A DNA stretch of 64,000 nucleotides from Bacillota bacterium (GCA_030536355.1 JAUNQD010000001.1:1-64000), one strand, 5' to 3'; numbered from the stretch's first letter, positions 17,164 to 26,557 are shown. Numbers and translations are program-made. Notes: generated by a model not told the origin, from the sequence alone.

Positions 17164-18015
17164 TTATTCAGCCTTCGCTTCCGCTGCCGGTTCTGCCTTA
17201 GGAGCAGGTGCAGCCTTCTTCTTTCTGTAGTTTACGATAGCGCCTGTTGGGCATTCCTTAGCGCACAGACCGCAGTTCTTGCACTTGGAATAATCTATTC
17301 TTGCCAGGTTATCTTCTACTACGATGGCATCGAACTTACATGACTTCTGACACTTCATGCAGCCGATACATCCATTCTCACAAGTCTTTCTTGTGACAGC
17401 ACCCTTGTCAACTGATTTACATGCCACATGTACCAGCATCTTCTTAGGAACCATTTCAACAAGGCTGTTAGGGCAAACCTTGGAACATGCTCCGCAGCCA
17501 ATGCACTTTTCTCTATCGATAACAGCAACGCCGTTAACGATCCTGATGGCATCGTAGTTACATGCTCTCTGACAGTCACCCATTCCCAGGCATCCGTGAG
17601 GGCAAGCCCAGTTGCCGCCGTAGAACATCTTAGCTGTTTTGCAAGTATAGATCCTGTCAGCTTCCATGATCTGCTTAGTTACGCCATAGTTTCCCTGGCA
17701 CATTACCATAGCGACCTTTTCTTCAACTTCGCCTGCTTCTACGCCCAAGATCTCCGCGATCTGAGTTGCCAGTTCTGCTCCGCCTACAGGACATAAAGTA
17801 GGGCTCAGATTAGGATCGTCGCCAAATGCATTGGCATAGTCGTCGCAGCCTGCGAATCCGCATCCGCCGCAGTTAGCGCCCGGAAGCACATCTCTGATAG
17901 CTGCAACCTTTTCATCTACAGGTACGTACATCAGCTTTGATGCTATTGTCAGGATGATACCGAAGATCAATCCTACTACTGCTACTATTAAAGCAGGTAT
18001 TACTATTGTTCCCAT
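17164..18015 (-). CDS. rnfB: Rnf complex subunit RnfB
   Basis: 283 residues. It is the ferredoxin-accepting Fe-S subunit of the ferredoxin:NAD oxidoreductase Rnf, anchored in the membrane by one N-terminal helix (about 4-28). A CANCGGCGFAGC-like motif (written CGGCGFAGCDDYA near 50-62) binds the first cluster. Further [4Fe-4S] motifs follow: CPHGCLGMGDCQRAC, CIGCGACSKVC, CIGCMKCQKSC and CKNCGLCAKEC. The C-terminus is an Ala/Pro/Lys-rich tail of about 20 residues. It is the last gene of rnfCDGEAB, with GGGAGGATAC before the start, and is followed by a terminator. Confidence 0.96.
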   Translation of the reverse strand: MGTIVIPALIVAVVGLIFGIILTIASKLMYVPVDEKVAAIRDVLPGANCGGCGFAGCDDYANAFGDDPNLSPTLCPVGGAELATQIAEILGVEAGEVEEKVAMVMCQGNYGVTKQIMEADRIYTCKTAKMFYGGNWACPHGCLGMGDCQRACNYDAIRIVNGVAVIDREKCIGCGACSKVCPNSLVEMVPKKMLVHVACKSVDKGAVTRKTCENGCIGCMKCQKSCKFDAIVVEDNLARIDYSKCKNCGLCAKECPTGAIVNYRKKKAAPAPKAEPAAEAKAE

Positions 18016-18030
18016 ATGTATCCTCCCTTC

Positions 18031-18624
18031 TTAACCGAATATACCGTCAACCACGCCTGAAAATGCCATGAATGCCATTGACAGGATAGCTGCAGTAACG
18101 AGAGTGATAGGGATACCCTGCCAGCACTGAGGGATGCCCTTGCAGTTTTCCAGCTTTTCTCTGAGGCCTGCGAACAGTACCATTGCCAGCAGGAAGCCGA
18201 TACCGGCACCGATTGCACAGAAGAGGGATTCTATATAGTTGTATCCATCATTGATGTTCATCAGAGTTACGCCCAGTACTGCACAGTTAGTAGTGATCAG
18301 TGGAAGGAACACGCCCAGCGACTTGTACAGAGGAGGCATATACTTCTTAAGAGTCATTTCTACCAGCTGTACCAGTGACGCGATTACCAGGATGAATACT
18401 ACTGTCTGCAGGTAACCGATGTTGAGTGGGTCAAGTATCAGTTTCTGGATAGGCCATGTAGCTGCTGTTGCCAGTACCATTACGAATGTTACAGCTGCAC
18501 CCATACCTACCGCTGAGTCAAGCTTCTTGGATACGCCCAGGAACGGACAGATACCAAGGAACTGTGATAATACAAAGTTGTTTGTCAGGATGACTGACAT
18601 CATGATGATCAAAATTTCTGTCAT
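18031..18624 (-). CDS. rnfA: Rnf complex subunit RnfA
   Basis: 197 residues, six predicted membrane helices, no soluble domain. It is paired with RnfE as the inverted-topology core thought to carry the ion path, and a buried [2Fe-2S] site is formed by conserved Cys of RnfA and RnfE. The FLGICPFLGVSKK segment near residue 24-36 holds such a Cys. Its ATG overlaps the rnfE stop (TAATG). Confidence 0.96.
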   Translation of the reverse strand: MTEILIIMMSVILTNNFVLSQFLGICPFLGVSKKLDSAVGMGAAVTFVMVLATAATWPIQKLILDPLNIGYLQTVVFILVIASLVQLVEMTLKKYMPPLYKSLGVFLPLITTNCAVLGVTLMNINDGYNYIESLFCAIGAGIGFLLAMVLFAGLREKLENCKGIPQCWQGIPITLVTAAILSMAFMAFSGVVDGIFG

Positions 18625-19304
18625 TATGCATCAGCCTCCTTTCTGTCGCATGACCCGCCGCACATTTCAGCCATCATGCAGCCTTCACATCCGATTTCCT
18701 TCTTCTTGATAGCCTTGCCCTTGCTGAAGTAGTTTACTGCAGCGATGAGGCATGCGAATACGAAGAATCCACCGGGAGCCAGCATGAAGATTCCGGCAGG
18801 AGTGATAGCTGTATCAACATAGATAGGAATGTCGAATGCTGTTCCGGCACCGAAGAATTCTCTGATGAGTCCCATGATTCCCAGAGCCAGTGTGAAACCG
18901 ATACCCATTCCAAGTCCATCGAGAGCTGAGTCGATAACGCTGTTCTTGGAAGCGAACATTTCGGCTCTTCCCAGGATGATACAGTTTACTACGATCAGTG
19001 GGATGAACAGGCCAAGTGCCGCATCCAGTGCAGGCAGGTAAGCCTTCAGCATCAGCTGTACCACTGTTACGAATCCCGCGATAACTACGATGTAGCAAGG
19101 TATTCTTACCTTAGCAGGGATTATATTCTTCAATAATGAGATTACGATATTTGAGCAGATAAGAACTGCCATTGTGGAAACACCCATACCAAGTCCGTTG
19201 ATGGCACTTGTAGTAGTCGCCAGTGTAGGACACAGTCCCAGCAGGAGTACTAATACGGGGTTTTCCTTGATAATGCCTTTTGTTACTATACCAAGTTTAT
19301 TCAT
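18624..19304 (-). CDS. rnfE: Rnf complex subunit RnfE
   Basis: 226 residues, six membrane helices. LLLGLCPTLATTTSA near 20-34 carries the conserved Cys that shares the intramembrane Fe-S cluster with RnfA. The C-terminus is unusual: after the last helix a short hydrophilic tail contains GCEGCMMAEMCGGSC, five Cys in about 15 residues, which could hold a metal or an extra cluster. Start and stop codons overlap with rnfG and rnfA (TAATG on both sides), indicating tight coupling. Confidence 0.95.
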   Translation of the reverse strand: MNKLGIVTKGIIKENPVLVLLLGLCPTLATTTSAINGLGMGVSTMAVLICSNIVISLLKNIIPAKVRIPCYIVVIAGFVTVVQLMLKAYLPALDAALGLFIPLIVVNCIILGRAEMFASKNSVIDSALDGLGMGIGFTLALGIMGLIREFFGAGTAFDIPIYVDTAITPAGIFMLAPGGFFVFACLIAAVNYFSKGKAIKKKEIGCEGCMMAEMCGGSCDRKEADA

Positions 19305-19855
19305 TACTTAACACCTCCGCATTTCTCAAACTGGTTCAGTGCTGCCTCGATGGAGCAGTATACTGCGTTTGATGTTATAGTCGCACCTGTGATGGCATCA
19401 ATATTGCCGTCACTGTTGATATGACCTCCTACAACTTCTCCCACGCCCTGATACTGAGCAAGGTACTCAGGTGTCATGGCCTTGGTTCCAAGTCCCGGAG
19501 TTTCAGCATGCTCTGTTACGGTAGCACCTGTGATATTGCCGTTAGCATCGATACCTACCATAACTTTTACTGCTCCGCCAAATCCTTTGTAGTTAGCTGT
19601 AACCGCCATGCCTGCGCCATTGTTTGCCATGTAGCAGTCAATAACGCCGTCAGCCAGTTCACCGTCGTATTCAGTGAATGCATCTCCGTCAGGGAGAACC
19701 AGCATTCTTGCTTCGTCAGCAGCCTTCATCTGGTTTTCGATGATCTTAGGATTAGCTATGCTGTATGTTCCTGCCAGTGCCAGTGTTACCACGAAGCAGA
19801 TGCAGATGAGAACGATACTAGGGAAGATGTTTTCTTTGAAATTACTGTTTTTCAT
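19304..19855 (-). CDS. rnfG: Rnf complex subunit RnfG
   Basis: 183 residues. One N-terminal membrane helix (about 12-32) is followed by an extracytoplasmic FMN-binding domain. The flavin is bound covalently at the Thr of ITGATITSNAV near residue 158-166. The GLGTKAMTPEY block near 122-132 is also conserved. It transfers electrons toward RnfD and the ion-moving core. Coupled to rnfE and rnfD by overlapping codons. Confidence 0.95.
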   Translation of the reverse strand: MKNSNFKENIFPSIVLICICFVVTLALAGTYSIANPKIIENQMKAADEARMLVLPDGDAFTEYDGELADGVIDCYMANNGAGMAVTANYKGFGGAVKVMVGIDANGNITGATVTEHAETPGLGTKAMTPEYLAQYQGVGEVVGGHINSDGNIDAITGATITSNAVYCSIEAALNQFEKCGGVK

Positions 19856-20829
19856 TATTCATCTCCTCCTTTCGCCTTTTTAGGTGCAGGATACATTCTG
19901 TTTTCGCAAATCCTGTCTATGTAAGGTGTCAGAATGTTCATCAGCAGGATCGCGAATGAAACACCTTCCGGATATGAAGCGAATATTCTGATCAGCATTG
20001 TGAACAGTCCGCATCCGATACCGAATATGATCTTGCCCATAGGGAGTGTAGGTGATGTTACATAGTCTGTAGCGCAGAAGAATGCACCCAGCATAACGCC
20101 GCCTGCACACAGGTGGAAGATAGCTCCGTCAAGACCGCCCCAGATAAGACCGAGAACAGCTACTGTAGCCAGGAATGATACAGGGATGTGCCATGTGATC
20201 ACTCTGCTGCAGATGAGGAAGATTCCTCCTATAAGCAGTGCCAGCGCACTTACTTCACCGATACAGCCGCCGACATTACCGAGGAACAGGTCCATATTGG
20301 AAGCTGTTACTGCTTCAGGTCCGCCCATTCCCAGTTCGCCGAGAGGAGTAGCTGATGTCACTGCATCAACACCTGCACCTCTTGCTGTAGGCCATGTAGT
20401 CATTTCTGTAGCAAATGCGATGAACAGGAAAATTCTCGCTGTTACTGCAGGGTTTACCAAATTCTGTCCGATACCGCCGAAGAGCTGCTTAACTACTACG
20501 ATAGCAGCGAAGCATCCAACGATAGCGATCCAGTAAGGAAGTCCTGATGGCAAATTGAATGCCAGCAGCACACCTGTGAGCACTGCACTCAGATCTCCTA
20601 CAGTCTGCTTTTTCTTGAGAATCACATTCATAAGATATTCGAATACTACGCAAGCGATAACGCATACGATAGTCAGCACAGCTGCTCTGTATCCGAACTG
20701 ATAGATACCTGAGATAAACGCAGGTATCAGTGCCACCAGCACCAGACCCATGATCTTCTGAGTGCTGATCGGCCCCACTGCATGAGGCGCCGATGACACG
20801 ATCAACTTGTCATGATACTTATTATCCAT
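19855..20829 (-). CDS. rnfD: Rnf complex subunit RnfD
   Basis: 324 residues with about ten membrane helices. The covalent FMN site is the Thr in AVTSATPLGE near residue 168-176. VNPAVTARIFLF near 126-137 is a family marker. RnfD and RnfG carry electrons across or along the membrane between RnfB and RnfC while ions move. Its last codons overlap rnfG and its start overlaps the rnfC stop. Confidence 0.95.
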   Translation of the reverse strand: MDNKYHDKLIVSSAPHAVGPISTQKIMGLVLVALIPAFISGIYQFGYRAAVLTIVCVIACVVFEYLMNVILKKKQTVGDLSAVLTGVLLAFNLPSGLPYWIAIVGCFAAIVVVKQLFGGIGQNLVNPAVTARIFLFIAFATEMTTWPTARGAGVDAVTSATPLGELGMGGPEAVTASNMDLFLGNVGGCIGEVSALALLIGGIFLICSRVITWHIPVSFLATVAVLGLIWGGLDGAIFHLCAGGVMLGAFFCATDYVTSPTLPMGKIIFGIGCGLFTMLIRIFASYPEGVSFAILLMNILTPYIDRICENRMYPAPKKAKGGDE

Positions 20830-22148
20830 TATTTACTCGCCGCCTCCTTTACAAAAGCTTTTGCCATCTTATGAGTAAAGCTGAGAGGTCTCTTAGCAGG
20901 GCATACGTATGAGCAGCTTCCGCATTCCATACACTGCATAACCTTGAGCTTATTCAGCTTGTCTGCATCCTTGTTCTCGTATGCTTCCACCATTGATACA
21001 GGAAGCAGATTGAACGGACATGCTCTTGTGCACATACCGCACTTGATGCAGCCTGTTTCTTCAGGGATCAGTGCCTGTGGTCCGTCGAAGAACAAGATAG
21101 CATTGTTGTTCTTAACAAGCGGGAATTCGTCTGAATAAACCGCACGTCCCATCATAGGTCCGCCCATGATGATCTTCTTTGGTTCAGCCTTATATCCGCC
21201 GCATGCCGCTGCAACGTCAGCGAGTCTTGTTCCGATAGGAACGATGATATTCTTAGGTTCTGCGATTGCATTGCCATCTACAGTTATTCTCTTAGTAGTC
21301 AGAGGTCTTCCTGTCTTCAGGTACTGACCAATGAACGCGAAAGTAGTTACGTTACTCAGCACGATGCCATACTGTGCAGGCAGTTCTCCTGCATTCATGG
21401 TCTTGCCTGTGATCTCATAGATCATAACTCTTTCTGCACCCTGTGGGTATCTTGCTCTCAGCACATGTACCTTGATGTCATTTTCATGACCATTTTCTTT
21501 AATAACTGCGTTGAGCTTTTCGATAGCATCAGGTTTATTTTCTTCAACGCCGATGTATGCCATCTTGATATCCAGATACTTCATTACAGCCAGAACACCA
21601 TCGATGATGTACTGAGTGTTTTCAAGCATCAATCTGTGGTCAGATGTGATGAACGGTTCACATTCTGCCGCATTTACTATGAGAGTCTCAACTTCATCCA
21701 GGTTCTTAGGATTAAGCTTGATATGTGTTGGGAATGATGCTCCTCCCAGACCTACCAAACCGCTTGCTCTCATCGCCGCTATAAAGTCTTTCATGTCGTT
21801 TATAGCAGGCGGCTTGATTTCCTCCCAGACTTCCTGCTTGCCATCAGCTTCGATAACTACCATCTGGTCTTTACCACCCATGACATTTCTCATGGTGATG
21901 ATATCTTTTACCGTTCCTGATACGCTGGAATGAATAGGAGCACTTACAAACGCATCTGTATCTCCGATCACCTGTCCAACCTTTACTGCATCGCCTTTTG
22001 CCACCAGTGGCTTACATGGCGCTCCTATGTGCTGTGACATGGAAATACAAACAGTTTCAGGGATAGCCATGATCTCAGTCGCACAAGCAGCAGTATGCTT
22101 CTCGTGGCTGACATGAATGCTATTCAGGTGCTTACCTTGCTGTCCCAT
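20829..22148 (-). CDS. rnfC: Rnf complex subunit RnfC
   Basis: 439 residues, the NADH/FMN-binding soluble subunit. N-terminal barrel-sandwich region, the GLGGASFPTHIK nucleotide/FMN loop near 135-146, and two C-terminal [4Fe-4S] motifs CIKCGMCTRACPF and CMECGSCSYVCPA. First gene of the operon, with AAGGAAGG upstream. A TATAAT box lies about 75 bases before the start, but no good -35 can be seen. Confidence 0.96.
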   Translation of the reverse strand: MGQQGKHLNSIHVSHEKHTAACATEIMAIPETVCISMSQHIGAPCKPLVAKGDAVKVGQVIGDTDAFVSAPIHSSVSGTVKDIITMRNVMGGKDQMVVIEADGKQEVWEEIKPPAINDMKDFIAAMRASGLVGLGGASFPTHIKLNPKNLDEVETLIVNAAECEPFITSDHRLMLENTQYIIDGVLAVMKYLDIKMAYIGVEENKPDAIEKLNAVIKENGHENDIKVHVLRARYPQGAERVMIYEITGKTMNAGELPAQYGIVLSNVTTFAFIGQYLKTGRPLTTKRITVDGNAIAEPKNIIVPIGTRLADVAAACGGYKAEPKKIIMGGPMMGRAVYSDEFPLVKNNNAILFFDGPQALIPEETGCIKCGMCTRACPFNLLPVSMVEAYENKDADKLNKLKVMQCMECGSCSYVCPAKRPLSFTHKMAKAFVKEAASK

Positions 22149-22311
22149 TTCAAAAACCTTCCTTCCTTAAATGTCTCTAAATCATTTTGTATACTGCATT
22201 TACCCTATACATGACCGATTATATCATAGTTCGACTAGAATTGCTATTAAATTATCTGAATAATTGAACCGCCCGACCGCAATGATATAACACTTATATA
22301 TATGTAAATAC

Positions 22312-22347
22312 AAATAAAAAAACTCAAAAAAAGTTTTTGAGTTTTTT
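22312..22347 (-). terminator. Terminator after NTP transferase/phosphatase gene
   Basis: A-rich/T-rich hairpin aaaaaactcaaaaa / tttttgagtttttt overlapping the stop codon, followed by TTTTTTT on the minus strand. It separates the DVU_155x-type operon from the rnf promoter. Confidence 0.7.
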
Positions 22348-23563
22348 ATAGTTCCGCTATTCTGTAATCACATTTACCTATCGGTTCCCACAGATCATCG
22401 ACTTTCATTCCCTTGAGGTTGTTTTCCAATGCTCTGATGACAGCACTATGAGTTACTATCAGAATGTCTTTTGAATCGTCCGAGTCCAATATCCTCCTCA
22501 AAGCTCTCACCGCTCTGTACTGCACATCATAGAAGTTTTCTGCCTTATTGCCGTTTTTGAAGACAAATATATCTCGTCCCCTTCGTTCATATTCTTCAGG
22601 GTACATTTCTTTTACCTCTCTTATCGGCAAACCATCCCAGCCGCCTAAAGATATTTCCTGCAGTTCCTCTTCAATGATAAGTTCATCGGCTCCGAGAACA
22701 TCACTTATTATTTCTGCTGTCTGTACAGCTCTCTTCAACGGGCTGGTATATATTTTTAAAGGATTATCCTTTTGCATTCCATCGCCTATGGCTTCCTCCA
22801 GCTTGCCTGCCATTTCCTTGACACTTTTTTCTGCCCCATCTTCCAGCGGCACATCATATCTGCCAATGAACATTTTCTCATCATGCTGCTTCGTTTCTCC
22901 ATGCCTGATAAGATATACCCTTCTGCCTTTGGCCAGTTCATGCAAAGGCTCACGCGTGCATCCTGCCTCAAGGAAGACTTTTATCTCTTCGTACCCTTCA
23001 GGTGTATCCATATCTAAAACGCAGCCTTCTTCTTCCACGGGCACTCGCTTCATCTTGTCCCAGTATTTATCCGTTACCCCCTTAAGTCCTCCCGGGCCGT
23101 CATAATCACATATTTCAACGAAATATTTTTCCGGAATGAGCAAAGGGTGCCCTTTCTTCCCTTCATAAACAGGAACACAAAACGAATCATCGTCTGCACT
23201 TTGCATTACAGATGAAATGACCTTGCTGCTGATCAAAGGACAATCTACAGGCATCAAAACAACTCCCTTGATTTCAGAAAAAGCTTTTTTGGCACTTGAA
23301 ACCCCTGCTTTTATGGATGAAAACATGCCCTTTGCATAACTTTCATTATAGGATTCCGGTACGCCGTTCTTTTTCAAAACCTGCAGCATCGATTCTCTGT
23401 TATGCCCTGTTACCACTATTATATTTTTGATACCGGCACCTTTAGCCGCCTCGATAGAGCGTTCTACAGCTGTCATTTCCCCCACCGGAAGCAACGGCTT
23501 GAACGACTTCATTCGAGACGAATATCCCGCTGCCAGTATAACAGCAGCATACTTATTCTTCAT
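22346..23563 (-). CDS. DVU_1551-type NTP transferase fused to histidine phosphatase
   Basis: 405 residues in two domains. Residues 1-195 are a MobA/MocA-like nucleotidyltransferase (AVILAAGYSSRMKSFKPLLP at 7-26, VDCPL metal loop near 110), as used to attach a nucleotide to molybdopterin. Residues 215-405 are a histidine phosphatase (VYLIRHGETKQH near 217, SPLKRAVQTAEI near 272, VTHSAV near 375). The fusion suggests one protein making and hydrolysing phosphoester intermediates, perhaps removing pyrophosphate or a 5'-phosphate. It starts 11 bases inside the xdhC end. The family and neighbour set match the Desulfovibrio DVU_1551-1559 cluster around a molybdenum aldehyde oxidoreductase. Confidence 0.85.
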   Translation of the reverse strand: MKNKYAAVILAAGYSSRMKSFKPLLPVGEMTAVERSIEAAKGAGIKNIIVVTGHNRESMLQVLKKNGVPESYNESYAKGMFSSIKAGVSSAKKAFSEIKGVVLMPVDCPLISSKVISSVMQSADDDSFCVPVYEGKKGHPLLIPEKYFVEICDYDGPGGLKGVTDKYWDKMKRVPVEEEGCVLDMDTPEGYEEIKVFLEAGCTREPLHELAKGRRVYLIRHGETKQHDEKMFIGRYDVPLEDGAEKSVKEMAGKLEEAIGDGMQKDNPLKIYTSPLKRAVQTAEIISDVLGADELIIEEELQEISLGGWDGLPIREVKEMYPEEYERRGRDIFVFKNGNKAENFYDVQYRAVRALRRILDSDDSKDILIVTHSAVIRALENNLKGMKVDDLWEPIGKCDYRIAEL

Positions 23564-24380
23564 TTAGTTTTGACCTCACCTGTATTATCTCGGCTACGAT
23601 GCTGATAGCGATTTCTTCTGGAGTTTCCGACCCTATTGACAGGCCGATAGGAGAATAGATTTCTTCGAAGTCTTCTTCCTTGAAACCTTCTTCAAGCAGT
23701 GCATCATAAAGAACCCTGTTCTTTCTTCGGCTGCCGATCATACCAAGATATGCGTGTGGCTTCTTGAGGGCTTGTCTAAGTACCTGCAGGTCCCCTCGGT
23801 GTCCTCTTGTTACTATTATTATATAGCTGTCTTCATCAGTTTCTATATCGTTGAAGGCATTATCAAAATCGTCGACTACTATCGTCTTGTCAGCGTGGGG
23901 ATATCTTTCGGGATTGGCGTACTCTTCTCTGTCGTCGATCACTATTGTCCTGAAATCTACATGTCTAAGCACCGGTTCCAGGGCATAAGCAACGTGGCCG
24001 CCGCCAAATATATACGCTGTGCTTGCCAGCTTGAACTCTTTGACGAAATCTCCGGGATCCTTGGCATCGATATAATCTATCTGCACAGTAGCATCTCCGC
24101 CGCACCCCATGTCGAGTGCGCCCTTCTGTTTCTCATCCAGTACGAAGCTGTATATGTGAGACTTTTCTTTAGTTTCGAAGGTTGCCTTGCATAGCTTTTC
24201 TGTCTCCGCCTCAAGAAGTCCGCCTCCGACAGTACCCACAGTAGTGCCGTCTTTTTTCATCATGAGGACAGCACCCTTTTTTCTTGGGGTCGATCCACTA
24301 GTCTCAACTACTTTAGCAATAACGAAATCTTCACCCTGTTCTATAAGATCTCTCGCAAAATATGATAATTGCTGTGACAT
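23553..24380 (-). CDS. xdhC: XdhC family molybdenum cofactor maturation protein
   Basis: 275 residues. XdhC proteins bind the pterin cofactor, promote its sulfuration and insert it into xanthine-dehydrogenase-type enzymes. N-terminal XdhC/CoxI domain with VVETSGSTPRKKGA near 24-37 and GGGLLEAE near 53. The conserved Cys is in ALDMGCGG near 92. The C-terminal Rossmann domain has AYIFGGGHVAYAL near 122-134, and GSRRKN near 217. AAGGAGAATTG upstream of the ATG. It acts presumably on the MOP-type enzyme encoded at 41.9 kb. Confidence 0.9.
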   Translation of the reverse strand: MSQQLSYFARDLIEQGEDFVIAKVVETSGSTPRKKGAVLMMKKDGTTVGTVGGGLLEAETEKLCKATFETKEKSHIYSFVLDEKQKGALDMGCGGDATVQIDYIDAKDPGDFVKEFKLASTAYIFGGGHVAYALEPVLRHVDFRTIVIDDREEYANPERYPHADKTIVVDDFDNAFNDIETDEDSYIIIVTRGHRGDLQVLRQALKKPHAYLGMIGSRRKNRVLYDALLEEGFKEEDFEEIYSPIGLSIGSETPEEIAISIVAEIIQVRSKLNEE

Positions 24381-24401
24381 ATCAATTCTCCTTTTGATGC
24401 A

Positions 24402-25445
24402 TTATCTCTTTAAGTATCCCTTCATCACATCACGCGGGCCGACTTTGTCCAGCCTCCTGAGAATGCTTCCGCAAGCGCAAACTTCCGGGATCCATCTGCT
24501 GTAATCGCCAGTTCTGTATCTTATGAAAGGCATTCCTTCTCTCGTAAGGGTAGTGAACACGATCTCACCGATCTGTCCATCCGGGATAACATCTCCTGTT
24601 TCCGGATCTATTATTTCAATATATAGATCTGCTTCTCTTACATGATATCCTTCGCTGCATCCACAGCTTACAGCGCAGCCAAGACCCATTTCAGTCATGC
24701 CGTAATGTTCGTAGGCCTTGCAGTTAAACCCTTTAGTTATTCTCTGCACTGCCTCATCAGATACATATTCTGCACTGAGAAGGACCCACTTTAATCTGCA
24801 TTCGATATTTTGAAATCCATTATACTCCGCCAGCATCTCCATGTGTGTTGGCAAAGCAACAACGCCTGTTACTTCTTCAGAATTTATAAGTTCTATTATC
24901 TTAACAGCCTCAGCCTCATTGTCTTCATCAGATCTATGAGGTCCCATTTCCGGCAGCCCATATTCTATCGCTTTCGCACCGAAATTCCTCAAACCTTCGG
25001 CAAGAAGTTTGCCGATAGACCCCGGCACCTTTGCAGGCATAAGGATAAGGGCCTTGTCTGAACTGTCCGCCATCAACTGCATACCATTCTCGAAAAAGTC
25101 CACCGTAAGCTGCTGATCTTCTTCCGTGAAATATACGCGCTTCGGATTCCCCGTACTTCCACCCGTATCAAGAGTAACTATCCTGCTGATTTCTCCCGGC
25201 TTGACGCACAGAAAATCCATGGCTTTCTCTCGAAGCTCATCAGGAGTTGCAAAGGGCAGGTTCTCGAAATCTTCAAGGTCGCATCCTGCATACTTTTCTC
25301 TGTAAAAGCTGCTGTTCTCGTATGCATAACGCACAGTTTCCTCAAGCTTTCGAGCAGTATATGAACCCAGCTCATTTCTTGTCAGCTGTCCGCTGCCACC
25401 TATTTTTCTGATTGTCCAATCATCAAGAAATCGGCTTAATCCCAC
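24402..25445 (-). CDS. DVU_1553-type AMP-dependent CoA ligase-like protein
   Basis: 347 residues, shorter than the phenylacetate-CoA ligases (about 430) it resembles. The adenylate motif is TLDTGGSTGNPKRV near 88-101, then YEHYGMTEMGLGCAV near 233-247 and IRYRTGDYSRWIP near 311. The chosen start is GTG at 25445, ten bases after GGAGG; in-frame ATG further upstream would overlap the preceding gene by about 60 bases. In related genomes this family travels with molybdenum aldehyde oxidoreductase genes, so it may adenylate a cofactor or protein rather than make a free CoA ester. A cluster of Cys (GCAVSCGCSEGYH, and VCACGS) could bind metal. Confidence 0.78.
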   Translation of the reverse strand: MGLSRFLDDWTIRKIGGSGQLTRNELGSYTARKLEETVRYAYENSSFYREKYAGCDLEDFENLPFATPDELREKAMDFLCVKPGEISRIVTLDTGGSTGNPKRVYFTEEDQQLTVDFFENGMQLMADSSDKALILMPAKVPGSIGKLLAEGLRNFGAKAIEYGLPEMGPHRSDEDNEAEAVKIIELINSEEVTGVVALPTHMEMLAEYNGFQNIECRLKWVLLSAEYVSDEAVQRITKGFNCKAYEHYGMTEMGLGCAVSCGCSEGYHVREADLYIEIIDPETGDVIPDGQIGEIVFTTLTREGMPFIRYRTGDYSRWIPEVCACGSILRRLDKVGPRDVMKGYLKR

Positions 25446-25807
25446 TCTAACAATTCCTCCAGCTTGACCATTGTGGCTTCGACCATCATAGGGCATTTTT
25501 CTAGTTTTGCCATCGGACCTTTGCTGAGAAGTTCTTCACAGTCCATAGCTCCGAAGCTGTCCTCGAACCACTCGAGATACTCCTGCGCCAGTCCGTTCTG
25601 TGCCGCCTTCGCATCAGCAAGATACAAGAGACATACTGCTGCCGATGCGGTGCCGCACATTTTACCACATTTAGCTCCGTCGCAAAGGCCGGCCATTGCT
25701 TCAACCAGTTGAGGGTTTTCGATGCCTAGCTTTTCAAGTCCTATTGCCATTACGATCTGACTGCAGCAGTAATTCTGCATTTTCAATGTGAAAATTTTTT
25801 CTTTCAT
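25436..25807 (-). CDS. C-GCAxxG-C-C family protein (DVU_1555 type)
   Basis: 123 residues. The pattern YCCSQIV near 13-19 followed by GLCDGAKCGKMCGTASAA near 42-59 and later single Cys fits the C-GCAxxG-C-C redox-protein family, thought to use paired Cys for electron or metal/sulfur transfer. The classical GCAQ is CCSQ here. AGAGGT lies before the ATG; the end overlaps the next gene by ten bases. Fixed neighbours (TrsM upstream, CoA-ligase-like downstream) place it in the molybdenum hydroxylase maturation set. Confidence 0.8.
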   Translation of the reverse strand: MKEKIFTLKMQNYCCSQIVMAIGLEKLGIENPQLVEAMAGLCDGAKCGKMCGTASAAVCLLYLADAKAAQNGLAQEYLEWFEDSFGAMDCEELLSKGPMAKLEKCPMMVEATMVKLEELLEWD

Positions 25808-25844
25808 ATCATGTTACCTCTTATAACATCATGTGACTCCGGAG

Positions 25845-26555
25845 TTATTCCGGTTTCTGAGCAACGAGCAAGAAATACCCCAGCTTGTTTTTCTTATCAC
25901 TGAAAGCTGCATCACAGCACAAATCTTCAAGCTTGCCGCCATCCATCAGCACTTGTGCTGCGTAGTTGTCAAGATCAATGGATCTATCCTCGAAAGCTAA
26001 TATTTTATACCCGATTTCCTTAAGCTGCGCTATGAGAGGCTTTTCGAAAAAAGCACCTTTGACTCTGAAGTCAACGAATCTTGTAGGGTTTTCTTCGCAT
26101 TCCCCTTCTTTTCTCGGTTTCATAGCCAGTCGTTGAGCTTCCATCTTGACTGCCTTCATCTTCATAGGATCGGGATCCTTATAGTAGAGATCGCTGATGA
26201 TAAGCTTGCCGCCTTTTTTGAGAACGCACCAAGCTTCATGAAGAGCTTCGTCAGGAATGTTTATGAGACTAAGTACGCATTCCATAGTTATGCCGTCAAA
26301 AGTATATGACGAGTAGTCGTCCAAGAACTCTCCATCGCCCATTTTCACATTTATTCCCGGATACTTTTCCTTGGCTGCATTCAGCATCTTAAGGCTCATA
26401 TCTATGCCCTCGGCTTCTATACCAAGTTCTGTAAGGTGCGCTACTGTATCTCCTTCACCGCAGCCGATATCGAGTACCTTATCACCTTTTTTAAGGTCTG
26501 CTATTTCTATTGCTTTATCTGTTATGGCGAATCCGCCCGGTCTCATTACCGCCAT
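25845..26555 (-). CDS. trsM: SAM-dependent methyltransferase TrsM (DVU_1556 type)
   Basis: 236 residues. Class I methyltransferase fold: VLDIGCGEGDTVAHL near 26-40 (motif I), GIDMS near 53, the acidic MGDGEF near 72, and LKKGGKLIISD near 128. The substrate is unknown. It starts 2 bases after the trsS stop with GGAGGAC in the overlap, so the pair is co-translated. I recall this family as the constant companion of the radical SAM protein TrsS. The symbol is given on that basis and I am moderately sure. Confidence 0.78.
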   Translation of the reverse strand: MAVMRPGGFAITDKAIEIADLKKGDKVLDIGCGEGDTVAHLTELGIEAEGIDMSLKMLNAAKEKYPGINVKMGDGEFLDDYSSYTFDGITMECVLSLINIPDEALHEAWCVLKKGGKLIISDLYYKDPDPMKMKAVKMEAQRLAMKPRKEGECEENPTRFVDFRVKGAFFEKPLIAQLKEIGYKILAFEDRSIDLDNYAAQVLMDGGKLEDLCCDAAFSDKKNKLGYFLLVAQKPE

Positions 26556-26557
26556 TT

